Positions 22,271 through 33,100 of a stretch of DNA of 64,000 nucleotides are shown one piece after another. This stretch comes from Nemertoderma westbladi. Lineage: Eukaryota > Xenacoelomorpha > Nemertodermatida > Nemertodermatidae. How positions within the stretch are numbered: position 1 is the stretch's first letter; every line of letters starts with the position of its first letter. Position numbers and translations under genes: made by a program. The notes below the pieces were generated by a model, which made no database searches, was not told where the DNA came from, and saw only the letters and a program-made list of their open reading frames with translations. The stretch is taken from the NCBI GenBank assembly GCA_032718475.1, contig JAUCBJ010002867.1, forward strand, positions 1 to 64,000. The letters run 5' to 3'.

Positions 22271-25200
22271 CTCTGTAATCCGTCATCAACGTAAAAGTCA
22301 CGTTCTACAATTCTAATTATCTCTGGGTCATACAGATGTTTCTGATCTCTAGCGGCTTGCTTCAAGGCGTACATCGTACAATTCGGGCTGTCTCTGGCAC
22401 CGAAAACGCGAACTTGCATTTGGTAAGTCGCTGGTGGTAGACTTAAGTCCCCTTCCGGATACCAGAGAAACCGCAAACTGTCTCTGTCTCGCTCTAACGC
22501 TTTTACTTGGTGAAACATCGCTTCAACGTCACAAGTAAAGGCTACTTGGCGCTGACGGAAGCGCATAATCACCCCCATAAGATAATTATTCATGTTCGGT
22601 CCATCCATCAACTCACTATTGAGGGACATTCCCTCAAACAGAGCCGCACAGTCATTGACTACGCGTACTTTATCTGGTTTGTCGGGATGTCTCACATAGT
22701 GATGTGGCAGGTAGTATGTCTGGTCGGTCACTCGCTCCGGGTTAGTCATTCGGATAGCGTATCCCTTCGTCAAATACGTCTCCATCTGAGTGTTATACTG
22801 CAGATGGGCTTTCTCGTCCTTTAATAGACGTTGTCGGATTGAGTGTAGACGTCTTAAAGCCAGTGGGTAGTTATTTATAAGTTTAGGACTTTGGCTACGC
22901 CATAACATCCCCACCTCGTAATGTCTGTCCTCCGTCTGTCGGATAGTATCTTCCATGATCTTTAGAGATTGTTTCTCCTGTTCCGACATACAAGGTTCGT
23001 AGCTACCAGGTTCAGCTGTATCTTGTTCTAACCACCTGATAGTCTTCTCCGTTAATTCTTTGTCCAAGGCGGCTTGTTCCAACTGATGAATTTTCAACGC
23101 GTCATCGTCGATATCGATGGGCACTGTTGAGGTTATTGGGGTAGGTAGACTCGCAAGCCTATCATCTGTCGTCGATGGAATCTCTAGCTGATTCGTCTTC
23201 CCCCCAAGTTCTAAACTCACCTTGTGGGTTAGCTGCTCCTTGTGACTTATCATACTAGTTACACGTCTGTCATGTTTTGTCGACTGTAGTGTAGTATGGT
23301 TCACGTCGTGTGAAAAGGAATGGATTGAATTTGTAGTTAATAAACTACATGTACTCTGTACATCGTCTTCCTCGTCACTTACGTCTAGTGTGCGCACAGG
23401 CGCTCGAGTATACCACCCTATCGGCGTTCTGCAGGCGTATGCGTTTCCCGCTACAACTGCCGACGGTCTGGTTTCCCACACCTGATGTAGGTTGAATTGG
23501 TCCGTCCCGATCAGCATTGCTACCGATCTATAATTGACAGGACATTCGGGTACACCAAGGTGTCTGAAATACTTACGGTCCTCCAGAGATTGTTCCGGCA
23601 CTGGACCTAGTAGGTTACTAAAGTCCTTCGTGGCCGCAAAGGTTAAATCTCTAAAAGGTAACAAAGACCTCTCTCTCTCGCTGTGTTGCGATTTTGGAAG
23701 AAGAGAGTCTAAGTCCAACTTAACTCGTGTCACTGGTATTGCACGCTGGCCGTGCATACTACTTACTGTATAACTGACGTGTTTACCTTGTCTGAGATCC
23801 GTTACGACGTCAGCTATCTTTTCATCCACGTAACTGTGAGATGAGGCTGAGTCTAGAATCGCGTAAATCCTCTTACTCCCTTTTGTGCCAGTAACTTTAA
23901 TTGGGATTACACTGAATCCCTTCAGTTGGTCAGTGGTCAGGAGCGCGATTGACGGTTGTTCGTCTCCATTAGAATATTCGTCGTCGTCTGATTCTTCGTC
24001 CGACGATCCGGATTGTTCTGAAAAGCAATCCTCAATATGGGTCACGAATGTTGGAGTCGTTTTCGATTCTCGTTTTCGGTAGGCCGCATCACATCTCGCT
24101 GCTGCTTCCGGGTGTTCCCTGGCGAAGCGTTTCGTCGGCGTGTGGCTGTCTGTGTGGAGCAGACCGTCGTGGTTGCGTCCACAGGATGGACAAGTGTCGG
24201 TATTTGGGCAATCCTTACGGACGTGTCCGTGTCGCGTACACCGCCAACAAGAGTCCAGTGGCCGTATCTGCAGCCGTCGTTCTTCTGAGTTCAACTCGCG
24301 AAATTGTCGACAACCTCGTAACTTGTGACCAATATACCGCTTACCTAAATGTTCGCAGTATTGGCAGCCGTTGAAGTCGGTGCTGAGTTGCTGTCTCGTC
24401 TGTTTCGTCCCAATGGGCGCAGATACTCTATTACCGTCTGAGAATTGTCGTGATTCCGTCGGTGTGGCGTAAGTGGCCGTCTTTGTGGATGTTGTCTGGG
24501 GTTTTTGTCGGTTGGAGGATGGCAGTGTGATCCCTTCTGCCACGATGTGCTGGTCGGTATAGTTAGATCTAGTTTCTACTACCGCCTCCCTGGATATTAA
24601 AAGGTACACATCTTCTAATTTTAGGAATCCTCCTCGCTCCTCTCGCTGGTATTCGACCTTCCTCCACTCCCGACGAAGTCGATGGTGGAGTCGTCCTATT
24701 ATCTTTAATAGAACTGTAGGGGTATTCCCGTAATCAAGTTGTCCAATTGATCTTAAGGTAGTGATAGCGTTCTTAATCTCGTCAGCCAGTTTTAGTAAGT
24801 CGACGGGTTTAGTGATAGCCCCTCCCTTACAGAGTTCCTCTATTACTGACCTGGCCATACTCACTGTACCTCCGTATATCGAAGTCAAACGATCGTACGC
24901 TAGTTCGAAAGCGTCCGGTACACCGACGAAGGTCTCCGCCAAACGTTTAGGTTCTCCTGACAACGTTTGGAGCAGGTAATTGAACTTCTCCCGTGATGTA
25001 AAGGCGCACACGGCGATCTGGGATTCGATATAGTCTACGAAGGTATGCCAGTGTTTTGAGCTACCGGAAAACTTCGGTGGTTGTTGTACCGGCAATCCTT
25101 GTCTGGCTGCGAATTTCGCTATCTCCTCGGCAACGTTCAGAGTTTCGCGTCCTTGGTTGGTAATCTGGTTGATGTTCTCCCTTCTTGGCGCTTTTCCCTG

Positions 25201-27456
25201 ATCGCTTGTGGGGTTTGAAGGTACCGGTCTTTGTGGTCCCTTCGGGTGTCTATTGTGTTCGAATTCGGAATTTCTCGAACTGTCGGTGTAACCTTCCTCC
25301 AGACGTTCCTCAATCCGGGCCAACTTGTTGACAATGTCGGCGAACTGTTGTGCACCGATCGCGCCCGCTGGTGGTAACGCCTTCTGTGTCGGTGTATTCT
25401 GTGGAGGATTGTCTACAAAGGAGTTGTCTGAACGCTCACGTTTATATTCATCGGCCGCCCCTGTTCTAAATACCTCGCGTTTCGGGTAATCCGATTCGCT
25501 CGAAGTACTACTATCATCTGGATATGGTGGTCGACGTGCTCGCGTCCGTTGCGTCGTTCGAATTCTAACGGCTCGTTTCGGAACATCGTCCACTGATCTC
25601 CGTTGTTCGGTAGGCTCACAAGTCTTCCTCGAAGTCGTAGATTGCGATGTAAACTGAATCGGTCGCGTATCCATTGTTCTCCGTTGTTCGGTAGGCTCAC
25701 AAGTCTTCCTCGAAGTCGTAGATTGCGATGTAAACTGAACCGGTGGTCGGACGACCGCGTTTGAATCCAATGGCCTTGTAGGCCGAAATGTCATTGGGTA
25801 TTCGTAGTGCGTAACGGGTTTAGGTGTCAAAGATGGACTCACCTGTTTTGTCGTCAGTAGTGCAGGTCCAACTAATAAACTACTACGATCTGTAATCGGT
25901 GGGTTACTTACCTTGACCCTCGGAATAGGCGACGACGTTGCTCTTGGCGGTGTAAACTCGTCCGGAATAACAAACCTGTGCTCCGTCGCACCATGGATAG
26001 GAGAAATGTTACTACTACCCACAATCGAAACAGGTTCCTTAGTCGTAACCGGTACAAACATATGAGTTACCTGTGGGAATCGTTGACACAAGTCTTTTAC
26101 TAATTGTCGTTCCCGTCCGGGTGCTCCTACGCTTCCTTCTTTCTTCCGTTCCTGAATTTGGCGATGTCTTACCTCTATCTGGTCCAAGTCATGTCCGTCT
26201 CGAGATCTCATTGATCGATCGCGGGCCTTTTGATCCAGATCTTCCTCAGCGTTCGCTAATTCTCTCGCCTTCTTCTCAAGTTCGAAATGAAGTTTAGCTG
26301 TCTTTTCTCGTTGTTCCGTTTGTCGTTGTTGCGCCTCAAATTCTGCTTGTCGTATGGCGGATTGAGCTTTTATTTGCCGTGTTTTCATTTCGGCCCGTGC
26401 TTCCGAAACTAACCTGTCTCGTTCTAATTCCGCCGCTGCCGCTGCCGCTTGTCGGGCAATGTCTACCTCTAACCTTTCTACTTCAGCTGCTTCTAATTCA
26501 GCTTGTTCCTGTAGATGAGAGATTCTCGCTATATTCGCAACGCGTAGCTTCTCTTCCTCTACTGCTGCTTGCATCACTAGAAGTTGAGCTTGTTCTTCCA
26601 TTTCTCGTCGTTGTCGGCAGAATTCTTGCTGTTGTCGAGCGACTTCTGACGTGACCATACTTCCTTCGCAGATTTCGCTACGAATACTCACCAGTGATTG
26701 ATTTAGTGTTCCCGGTGCCAGTTCGATTTGTGCGAGTGAAGTTTCCCTCGTAGCCTCCGGCACGGTTTCCCAATCCCCGACGTCTTCGCCGCACATGCGC
26801 AAGTGATCCGTCAGGTGTTTCAATTGTCCATCCAGTCGGTACAGTTCCTGTTCTTCCTCGGGCTGTAATAATTCGTCCGAAACTGACTCACCTAACAACT
26901 GGTCCGCTTGTTCCTGTTGTATCTGTCTAATCGTCGACTTAAACTGAATCAGTTTCTCTCTAGTAATCATTAGTTTCTCGAGGATTCTAAGTTGAGTATC
27001 CATGTCCTGTCTCTGTCTAGCTAGATCTTGTAGGCCAACTAGATTATCTACGGACTTATATACTTTACTCTGTACTCTAACCTGGAGGGTGTAGAACTCG
27101 AATCGAGACATCGGAGCGGTCAATCCGTCTAATATGCGTTGGCCTTCTCCAATACTCCTGGTAATATGCGCCATGTAACCTCCGACGCTTCTAACCACAC
27201 TTTCTGTGCTTCCTGCTGAACTTACCATTTCCGTTTCCCTGTATCTAGGTTGCGGAACAGTCAGAAAGTCCTCGGTCCTGCCGTCGCCTCGTACTACGGC
27301 ATCCGGTACTCCCGTTGGATGTACTGGTGACGCACACGGTGTAGGTTCGGTAGGCTCGCGAGTCTTCCCCTGTTGTTCCTCCGCTGCTGACTTATCCGCG
27401 TCACATGAGTCATAGTCGGTTTGTGTATTCTTCGTATAGTCTTGTTTGTCACTCAT
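22240..27456 (-). CDS. gag-pol: BEL/Pao Gag, protease and RT palm
   Basis: This 1738-residue ORF starts at Met (MSDKQDYTKN). The Gag region has a long charged coiled coil (about 270-440) and a downstream capsid-like region. Nucleocapsid cysteine clusters begin at about 1029 (CQYCEH), with a CCHC knuckle at about 1069 (CWRCTRHGHVRKDC). The protease candidate at about 1200 reads LDSASSHSYV; the usual D-S/T-G is D-S-A here. The RT runs from about 1590 and ends just after FYVDDG, the catalytic YVDD. A one-base frame change then moves the reading into the ORF at 18878-22270. The break lies inside the conserved RT fold and no slippery heptamer is visible, so I read it as a mutation. Four copies of the GGAAGACT motif lie within this ORF. 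Confidence 0.93.
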   Translation of the reverse strand: MSDKQDYTKNTQTDYDSCDADKSAAEEQQGKTREPTEPTPCASPVHPTGVPDAVVRGDGRTEDFLTVPQPRYRETEMVSSAGSTESVVRSVGGYMAHITRSIGEGQRILDGLTAPMSRFEFYTLQVRVQSKVYKSVDNLVGLQDLARQRQDMDTQLRILEKLMITREKLIQFKSTIRQIQQEQADQLLGESVSDELLQPEEEQELYRLDGQLKHLTDHLRMCGEDVGDWETVPEATRETSLAQIELAPGTLNQSLVSIRSEICEGSMVTSEVARQQQEFCRQRREMEEQAQLLVMQAAVEEEKLRVANIARISHLQEQAELEAAEVERLEVDIARQAAAAAAELERDRLVSEARAEMKTRQIKAQSAIRQAEFEAQQRQTEQREKTAKLHFELEKKARELANAEEDLDQKARDRSMRSRDGHDLDQIEVRHRQIQERKKEGSVGAPGRERQLVKDLCQRFPQVTHMFVPVTTKEPVSIVGSSNISPIHGATEHRFVIPDEFTPPRATSSPIPRVKVSNPPITDRSSLLVGPALLTTKQVSPSLTPKPVTHYEYPMTFRPTRPLDSNAVVRPPVQFTSQSTTSRKTCEPTEQRRTMDTRPIQFTSQSTTSRKTCEPTEQRRSVDDVPKRAVRIRTTQRTRARRPPYPDDSSTSSESDYPKREVFRTGAADEYKRERSDNSFVDNPPQNTPTQKALPPAGAIGAQQFADIVNKLARIEERLEEGYTDSSRNSEFEHNRHPKGPQRPVPSNPTSDQGKAPRRENINQITNQGRETLNVAEEIAKFAARQGLPVQQPPKFSGSSKHWHTFVDYIESQIAVCAFTSREKFNYLLQTLSGEPKRLAETFVGVPDAFELAYDRLTSIYGGTVSMARSVIEELCKGGAITKPVDLLKLADEIKNAITTLRSIGQLDYGNTPTVLLKIIGRLHHRLRREWRKVEYQREERGGFLKLEDVYLLISREAVVETRSNYTDQHIVAEGITLPSSNRQKPQTTSTKTATYATPTESRQFSDGNRVSAPIGTKQTRQQLSTDFNGCQYCEHLGKRYIGHKLRGCRQFRELNSEERRLQIRPLDSCWRCTRHGHVRKDCPNTDTCPSCGRNHDGLLHTDSHTPTKRFAREHPEAAARCDAAYRKRESKTTPTFVTHIEDCFSEQSGSSDEESDDDEYSNGDEQPSIALLTTDQLKGFSVIPIKVTGTKGSKRIYAILDSASSHSYVDEKIADVVTDLRQGKHVSYTVSSMHGQRAIPVTRVKLDLDSLLPKSQHSERERSLLPFRDLTFAATKDFSNLLGPVPEQSLEDRKYFRHLGVPECPVNYRSVAMLIGTDQFNLHQVWETRPSAVVAGNAYACRTPIGWYTRAPVRTLDVSDEEDDVQSTCSLLTTNSIHSFSHDVNHTTLQSTKHDRRVTSMISHKEQLTHKVSLELGGKTNQLEIPSTTDDRLASLPTPITSTVPIDIDDDALKIHQLEQAALDKELTEKTIRWLEQDTAEPGSYEPCMSEQEKQSLKIMEDTIRQTEDRHYEVGMLWRSQSPKLINNYPLALRRLHSIRQRLLKDEKAHLQYNTQMETYLTKGYAIRMTNPERVTDQTYYLPHHYVRHPDKPDKVRVVNDCAALFEGMSLNSELMDGPNMNNYLMGVIMRFRQRQVAFTCDVEAMFHQVKALERDRDSLRFLWYPEGDLSLPPATYQMQVRVFGARDSPNCTMYALKQAARDQKHLYDPEIIRIVERDFYVDDGLQSCDTVDVLQQ

Positions 27457-28279
27457 TTCGGTAGTTGCAAGTCAAGTAAAGTGAGTGTCAAAGTATCGAG
27501 TTTACCGTATTTATCTAAACGGTACTAATTACAGTCTTATAAAATTAGCCTACCGGCCGATTTTATAGCAGATGGATAAAATTAGCCTAAACGGCCAATT
27601 TTACAGCAAATAAATGTCACGGAATAAGTATATAATAAAATTAGCCTAGCGGCCAATTTTATAACAAATAAATCGGATAACGATATGCGTTATCAAAAGG
27701 TAAATTAAATACAATAATACGGACTAATTCAGCAATGAACAAAGAAATCATACAGAATGCATAAATACTTGAGACAGTGGAACCCACAATAATTTTAACT
27801 AATACGGTAATGCCTAACTTATTTATGCAACTTTTCGAACTCACCCACTCCAATAATTCTCCAGAAAAGCAGATTCCCAGATACAAACCGGACGTGAACC
27901 TTTCCGTTTTTAACGTTGCGGACGAAACGCGATTTTCCCAACCAAAGTTGTTGAGTTATCTATCTCCCAAACTTGCTAAACACGGTCTTGCTCCCGTTAC
28001 AGTCTAGAAATGAGTTCTGAATCCTGAAAAACAAAAGAGTTAGGTTTTACTTTACGAAAATTTTGTACCGGTACAATATGGTATTTAAACCCTTTTAAAC
28101 ACCGGTATTCAATTCCAAAATATTTTACACGCGGTTCAAATCAAATTTTATTTCAAAAAATTAGCACTTAGCTAATCAAATATAAACTTTTACCTCAAAA
28201 TACAAAATTTTCAAATAACTTTAGTCCTACCGAACTGTCTTGATTCAGGAAAACCCACAGTAGACCTTCACATTCCTAC
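27457..28279 (-). other. BEL 5' leader with dyads and LTR-complementary segment
   Basis: This untranslated leader lies between the 5' LTR and gag. Three near-repeats, each an imperfect dyad TAAAATTAGCC...GGCCAATTTTA, lie at 27538-27568, 27578-27605 and 27631-27665. At the LTR edge (28234-28279) is a 46-nt reverse complement of LTR bases 14760-14805 and 29327-29372. There is no TGG-starting tRNA primer-binding site at the LTR boundary. Confidence 0.7.
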
Positions 28280-30182
28280 TAATTGGAAGAGATACGCCTA
28301 TTCCTACTATTGGAAGAGACGGTAACAATACCTGCAATATCCTACTGTAAAGTTTGTAAATCAAATCATAAATCCGACCTTCTCACCAAAACAGTAAACT
28401 CTAAGTAAGCGAATATATTGCAGTATTGATCTCTTATAACCGGTGAGGCAGAAAACAGTCTACGAGCAGACAAACTTCGATAAAACAAAATCCCGCGCAG
28501 CGAATCCTAAAATCAGGCTGACTCACTGACGGACTAAGGGGCTCGTATACTTTGCCGCGGTGTGATTTATATGGTTGGGCAAAGGGACGCTAGCTAGGTA
28601 TAGAGCAGATTTGGAGATGTCTAACTAGCGGGCAAAGCACAGTACGGACTAAGTTAATTTTATATATTTCGAGGTGTAAATAATTTCTAACGCGCGTGTG
28701 TTAATTCTGAACGGTCAAAACAGTTTTGCTCCTTCACATATATAATTACTGGGTACGGTGTGCATTTTACGAATATTCTAATTTTATAACTTGTAGGTCC
28801 AATACTCACGAATGATAAGGTTCCTTCCCCTCTTGCGTATTTCCAGGACTCAAATTCAGGCATAAGGTTAATACTACGCCCAGAATTCGGCAATTTTAGG
28901 TACCAGGTCCCTGATACTAAGAAGAGATGTGTTAGTTTACTACTGTAGGCGTACGGGTACTAATAGCTATCCTGGCTCCTATCTAGAATTTTAGTCACCC
29001 AGGTAGTCCGGGTAACTTCCTATTAGGGCGTTGGCGGGGACACGGTAGATGTTAGTATATCCCTGATAGCCTCAATTTATTTGCGCCTAGCGTAAACTGC
29101 CCTACCGCCTGAACGGTACAATCCCAATTCAGGTGAAAACACAGCAACCCCCTAGCCTACAAGTTCTGATGTAATGGACACTGTTGTACGGCAAATAGTC
29201 GCACACACACCTGTACTTAGCAAGAGTTAAGCGTACAGTTTGCTGCACCCTAACCAATGTGTATGCCTTGTACCGGTGTGCCTACGTCCTATCTGCGTAC
29301 TAGTATCTGCTCTCTCTCCCTCCCCCGTAGGAATGTGAAGGTCTACTGTGGGTTTTCCTGAATCAAGACAGTACAGTCCCTATGATGTAATTTTAGGCTT
29401 GCAGCGTGTCACTACGTCTACCTTTGATCTTTTGGTCTTACACTTAGGTAGCAAGGATCGAACGCTGTCTAACCTTTCAGGCGATGGGCGAATAACTCTA
29501 AGATGGTATTGCGGGTTGTCTCTCGTCTACATTCCCGTGATGTTCCCGTTCATTGCTGCGGCCCGATCTCTAGCCGGCCATCCTGTCCCTGAGTTTGTTC
29601 ACCGTAGTGAAACCATAGTAAAACAGATAGAAAAGGGCTGAGATGTGACTAGTATTTCTGACTTTTATTACAAAAGATATAATAACTATTATACAATAAA
29701 CAATGTAATCTGAAATAAGACAGAAAGTGAATGATGGATTGATAACTAATGAACAAATCGCACCTTTATATAGCAAATTTGTGCCGCAATCAATCGAGAA
29801 AATTCTCGATTGTTCTATGGGTTCTAACAAGGTTTTAAAGATAGCTTATTGGTCCAGCTAATATATAACTTGCACGACATTGGTTGCAATCAAATAACTA
29901 CAGCATTATTGGTACAGACAAATGCAATTAATTTGTAGCGGTTAATTTAAATGAGTTGAAATTCTGCACAAAAAATAATTCGCACTTACTAGGATTCGAA
30001 CTCGATACCTACTACACATATAATTTCCAACGCTCTACCAACTGAGCTACTGAACCACTTGACCGATAGATGCATAATAGATAGAACCAATACTAATGAA
30101 AACTCAAAGCAATCTTTACAAAGTTAATTCGAATAAAATAAAATTTTGAAAATCCACGGCATTTAGGGAATATAATTCTATA
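28280..30182 (-). repeat. 5' LTR of the BEL element (1903 bp)
   Basis: Partner of 13705-15615. In element sense a weak TATA-like sequence (TAAAATTA, near 29390-29400) lies about 25-30 nt upstream of the segment 29372-29327 that is complementary to the leader. A second copy of the tRNA-like Pol III unit lies at 29970-30060, with its A box at 30032-30049, B box at 29992-30003 and T6 at 29970-29975. Confidence 0.92.
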
Positions 30183-33100
30183 TCCCAACTTCCTATCCCC
30201 AATGACATTTGTTAGATCATTGTGCTGGGAGGGTTTGGCTCAGCTTCCCAACTTCCTATCCCCAATGACATTTGTTAGATCATTGTGCTGGGAGTGTTTG
30301 GCTCAGCTTCCCAACTTCCTATCCCCTATGACATTTGTTAGATCATTGTGCTGGGAGGGTTTGGCTCAGCTACCCAACTTCCTATCCCCAATGACATTTG
30401 TTAGATCATTGTGCTGGGAGTGTTTGGCTCAACTTCCTATCCCCAATGACATTTGTTAGATCATTGTGCTGGGAGGGTTTGGCTCAGCTCCCCAACTTCC
30501 TATCCCCCATGACATTTGTTAGATCATTGTGCTGGGAGGGTTTGGCTCAGCTACCCAACTTCCTATCCCCAATGACATTTGTTAGATCATTGTGCTGGGA
30601 GTGTTTGGCTCAGCTACCCAACTTCCTATCCCCAATGACATTTGTTAGATCATTGTGCTGGGAGTGTTTGGCTCAGCTCCCCAACTTCCTATCCCCCATC
30701 ACATTTGTTAGATCATTGTGCTGGGAGTGTTTGGCTCAGCTCCCCAACTTCCTATCCCCAATGACATTTGTTAGATCATTGTGCTGGGAGGGTTTGGCTC
30801 AGCTACCCAACTTCCTATCCCCAATGACATTTGTTAGATCATTGTGCTGGGAGTGTTTGGCTCAGCTTCCCAACTTCCTATCCCCTATGACATTTGTTAG
30901 ATCATTGTGCTGGGAGGGTTTGGCTCAGCTACCCAACTTCCTATCCCCAATGACATTTGTTAGATCATTGTGCTGGGAGTGTTTGGCTCAGCTACCCAAC
31001 TTCCTATCCCCAATGACATTTGTTAGATCATTGTGCTGGGAGTGTTTGGCTCAGCTCCCCAACTTCCTATCCCCCATCACATTTGTTAGATCATTGTGCT
31101 GGGAGTGTTTGGCTCAGCTCCCCAACTTCCTATCCCCAATGACATTTGTTAGATCATTGTGCTGGGAGTGTTTCGCTCAGCTCCCCAACTTCCTATCCCC
31201 CATGACATTTGTTAGATCATTGTGCTGGGAGGGTTTGGCTCAGCTACCCAACTTCCTATCCCCAATGACATTTGTTAGATCATTGTGCTGGGAGTGTTTG
31301 GCTCAGCTACCCAACTTCCTATCCCCAATGACATTTGTTAGATCATTGTGCTGGGAGTGTTTGGCTCAGCTCCCCAACTTCCTATCCCCCATCACATTTG
31401 TTAGATCATTGTGCTGGGAGTGTTTGGCTCAGCTCCCCAACTTCCTATCCCCAATGACATTTGTTAGATCATTGTGCTGGGAGGGTTTGGCTCAGCTACC
31501 CAACTTCCTATCCCCAATGACATTTGTTAGATCATTGTGCTGGGAGTGTTTGGCTCAGCTCCCCAACTTCCTATCCCCAATGACATTTGTTAGATCATTG
31601 TGCTGGGAGGGTTTGGCTCAGCTTCCCAACTTCCTATCCCCCATGACATTTGTTAGATCATTGTGCTGGGAGTGTTTGGCTCAGCTCCCCAACTTCCTAT
31701 CCCCCATGACATTTGTTAGATCATTGTGCTGGGAGTGTTTCGCTCAGCTCCCCAACTTCCTATCCCCCATGACATTAGTTAGATCATTGTGCTGGGAGTG
31801 TTTGGCTCAGCTCCCCAACTTCCTATCCCCCATGACATTTGTTAGATCATTGTGCTGGGAGGGTTTGGCTCAGCTCCCCAACTTCCTATCCCCCATCACA
31901 TTTGTTAGATCATTGTGCTGGGAGGGTTTGGCTCAGCTCCCCAACTTCCTATCCCCCATGACATTAGTTAGATCATTGTGCTGGGAGGGTTTGGCTCAGC
32001 TCCCCAACTTCCTATCCCCAATGACATTTGTTAGATCATTGTGCTGGGAGTGTTTGGCTCAGCTCCCCAACTTCCTATCCCCCATGACATTTGTTAGATC
32101 ATTGTGCTGGGAGGGTTTGGCTCAGCTCCCCAACTTCCTATCCCCCATCACATTTGTTAGATCATTGTGCTGGGAGTGTTTGGCTCAGCTCCCCAACTTC
32201 CTATCCCCCATGACATTAGTTAGATCATTGTGCTGGGAGTGTTTGGCTCAACTTCCTATCCCCCGTGACATTTGTTAGATCATTGTGCTGGGAGGGTTTG
32301 GCTCAGCTCCCCAACTTCCTATCCCCCATGACATTTGTTAGATCATTGTGCTGGGAGTGTTTCGCTCAGCTCCCCAACTTCCTATCCCCCATGACATTAG
32401 TTAGATCATTGTGCTGGGAGTGTTTGGCTCAGCTCCCCAACTTCCTATCCCCCATCACATTTGTTAGATCATTGTGCTGGGAGGGTTTGGCTCAGCTTCC
32501 CAACTTCCTATCCCCTATGACATTTGTTAGATCATTGTGCTGGGAGTGTTTGGCTCAGCTCCCCAACTTCCTATCCCCAATGACATTTGTTAGATCATTG
32601 TGCTGGGAGGGTTTGGCTCAGCTTCCCAACTTCCTATCCCCCATGACATTTGTTAGATCATTGTGCTGGGAGTGTTTGGCTCAGCTCCCCAACTTCCTAT
32701 CCCCCATGACATTTGTTAGATCATTGTGCTGGGAGTGTTTCGCTCAGCTCCCCAACTTCCTATCCCCCATGACATTAGTTAGATCATTGTGCTGGGTGTG
32801 TTTGGCTCAGCTCCCCAACTTCCTATCCCCCATGACATTTGTTAGATCATTGTGCTGGGAGGGTTTGGCTCAGCTACCCAACTTCCTATCCCCCATGACA
32901 TTTGTTAGATCATTGTGCTGGGTGTGTTTGGCTCAGCTCCCCAACTTCCTATCCCCCATGACATTTGTTAGATCATTGTGCTGGGAGGGTTTGGCTCAGC
33001 TACCCAACTTCCTATCCCCTATGACATTAGTTAGATCATTGTGCTGGGAGTGTTTGGCTCAGCTCCCCAACTTCCTATCCCCAATGACATTTGTTAGATC

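Larger units (their letters stand above)
13705..30182 (-). mobile_element. Complete BEL/Pao LTR retrotransposon, 16.5 kb
   Basis: The minus-strand order is 5' LTR (30182-28280), leader, gag-pol (27456 to 18878 with one frame break), a third ORF (18166 to 16513), 3' UTR, polypurine tract and 3' LTR (15615-13705). TCCCA is duplicated at 13700-13704 and 30183-30187, and both flanks are the same 63-bp minisatellite, so the insertion point is exact. The integrase, the RT with YVDD and the BEL-type C-terminal domain identify the superfamily. The LTR ends are TA...TA rather than TG...CA. One frameshift in RT and one in the third ORF mean this copy is not autonomous as it stands. Confidence 0.93.
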
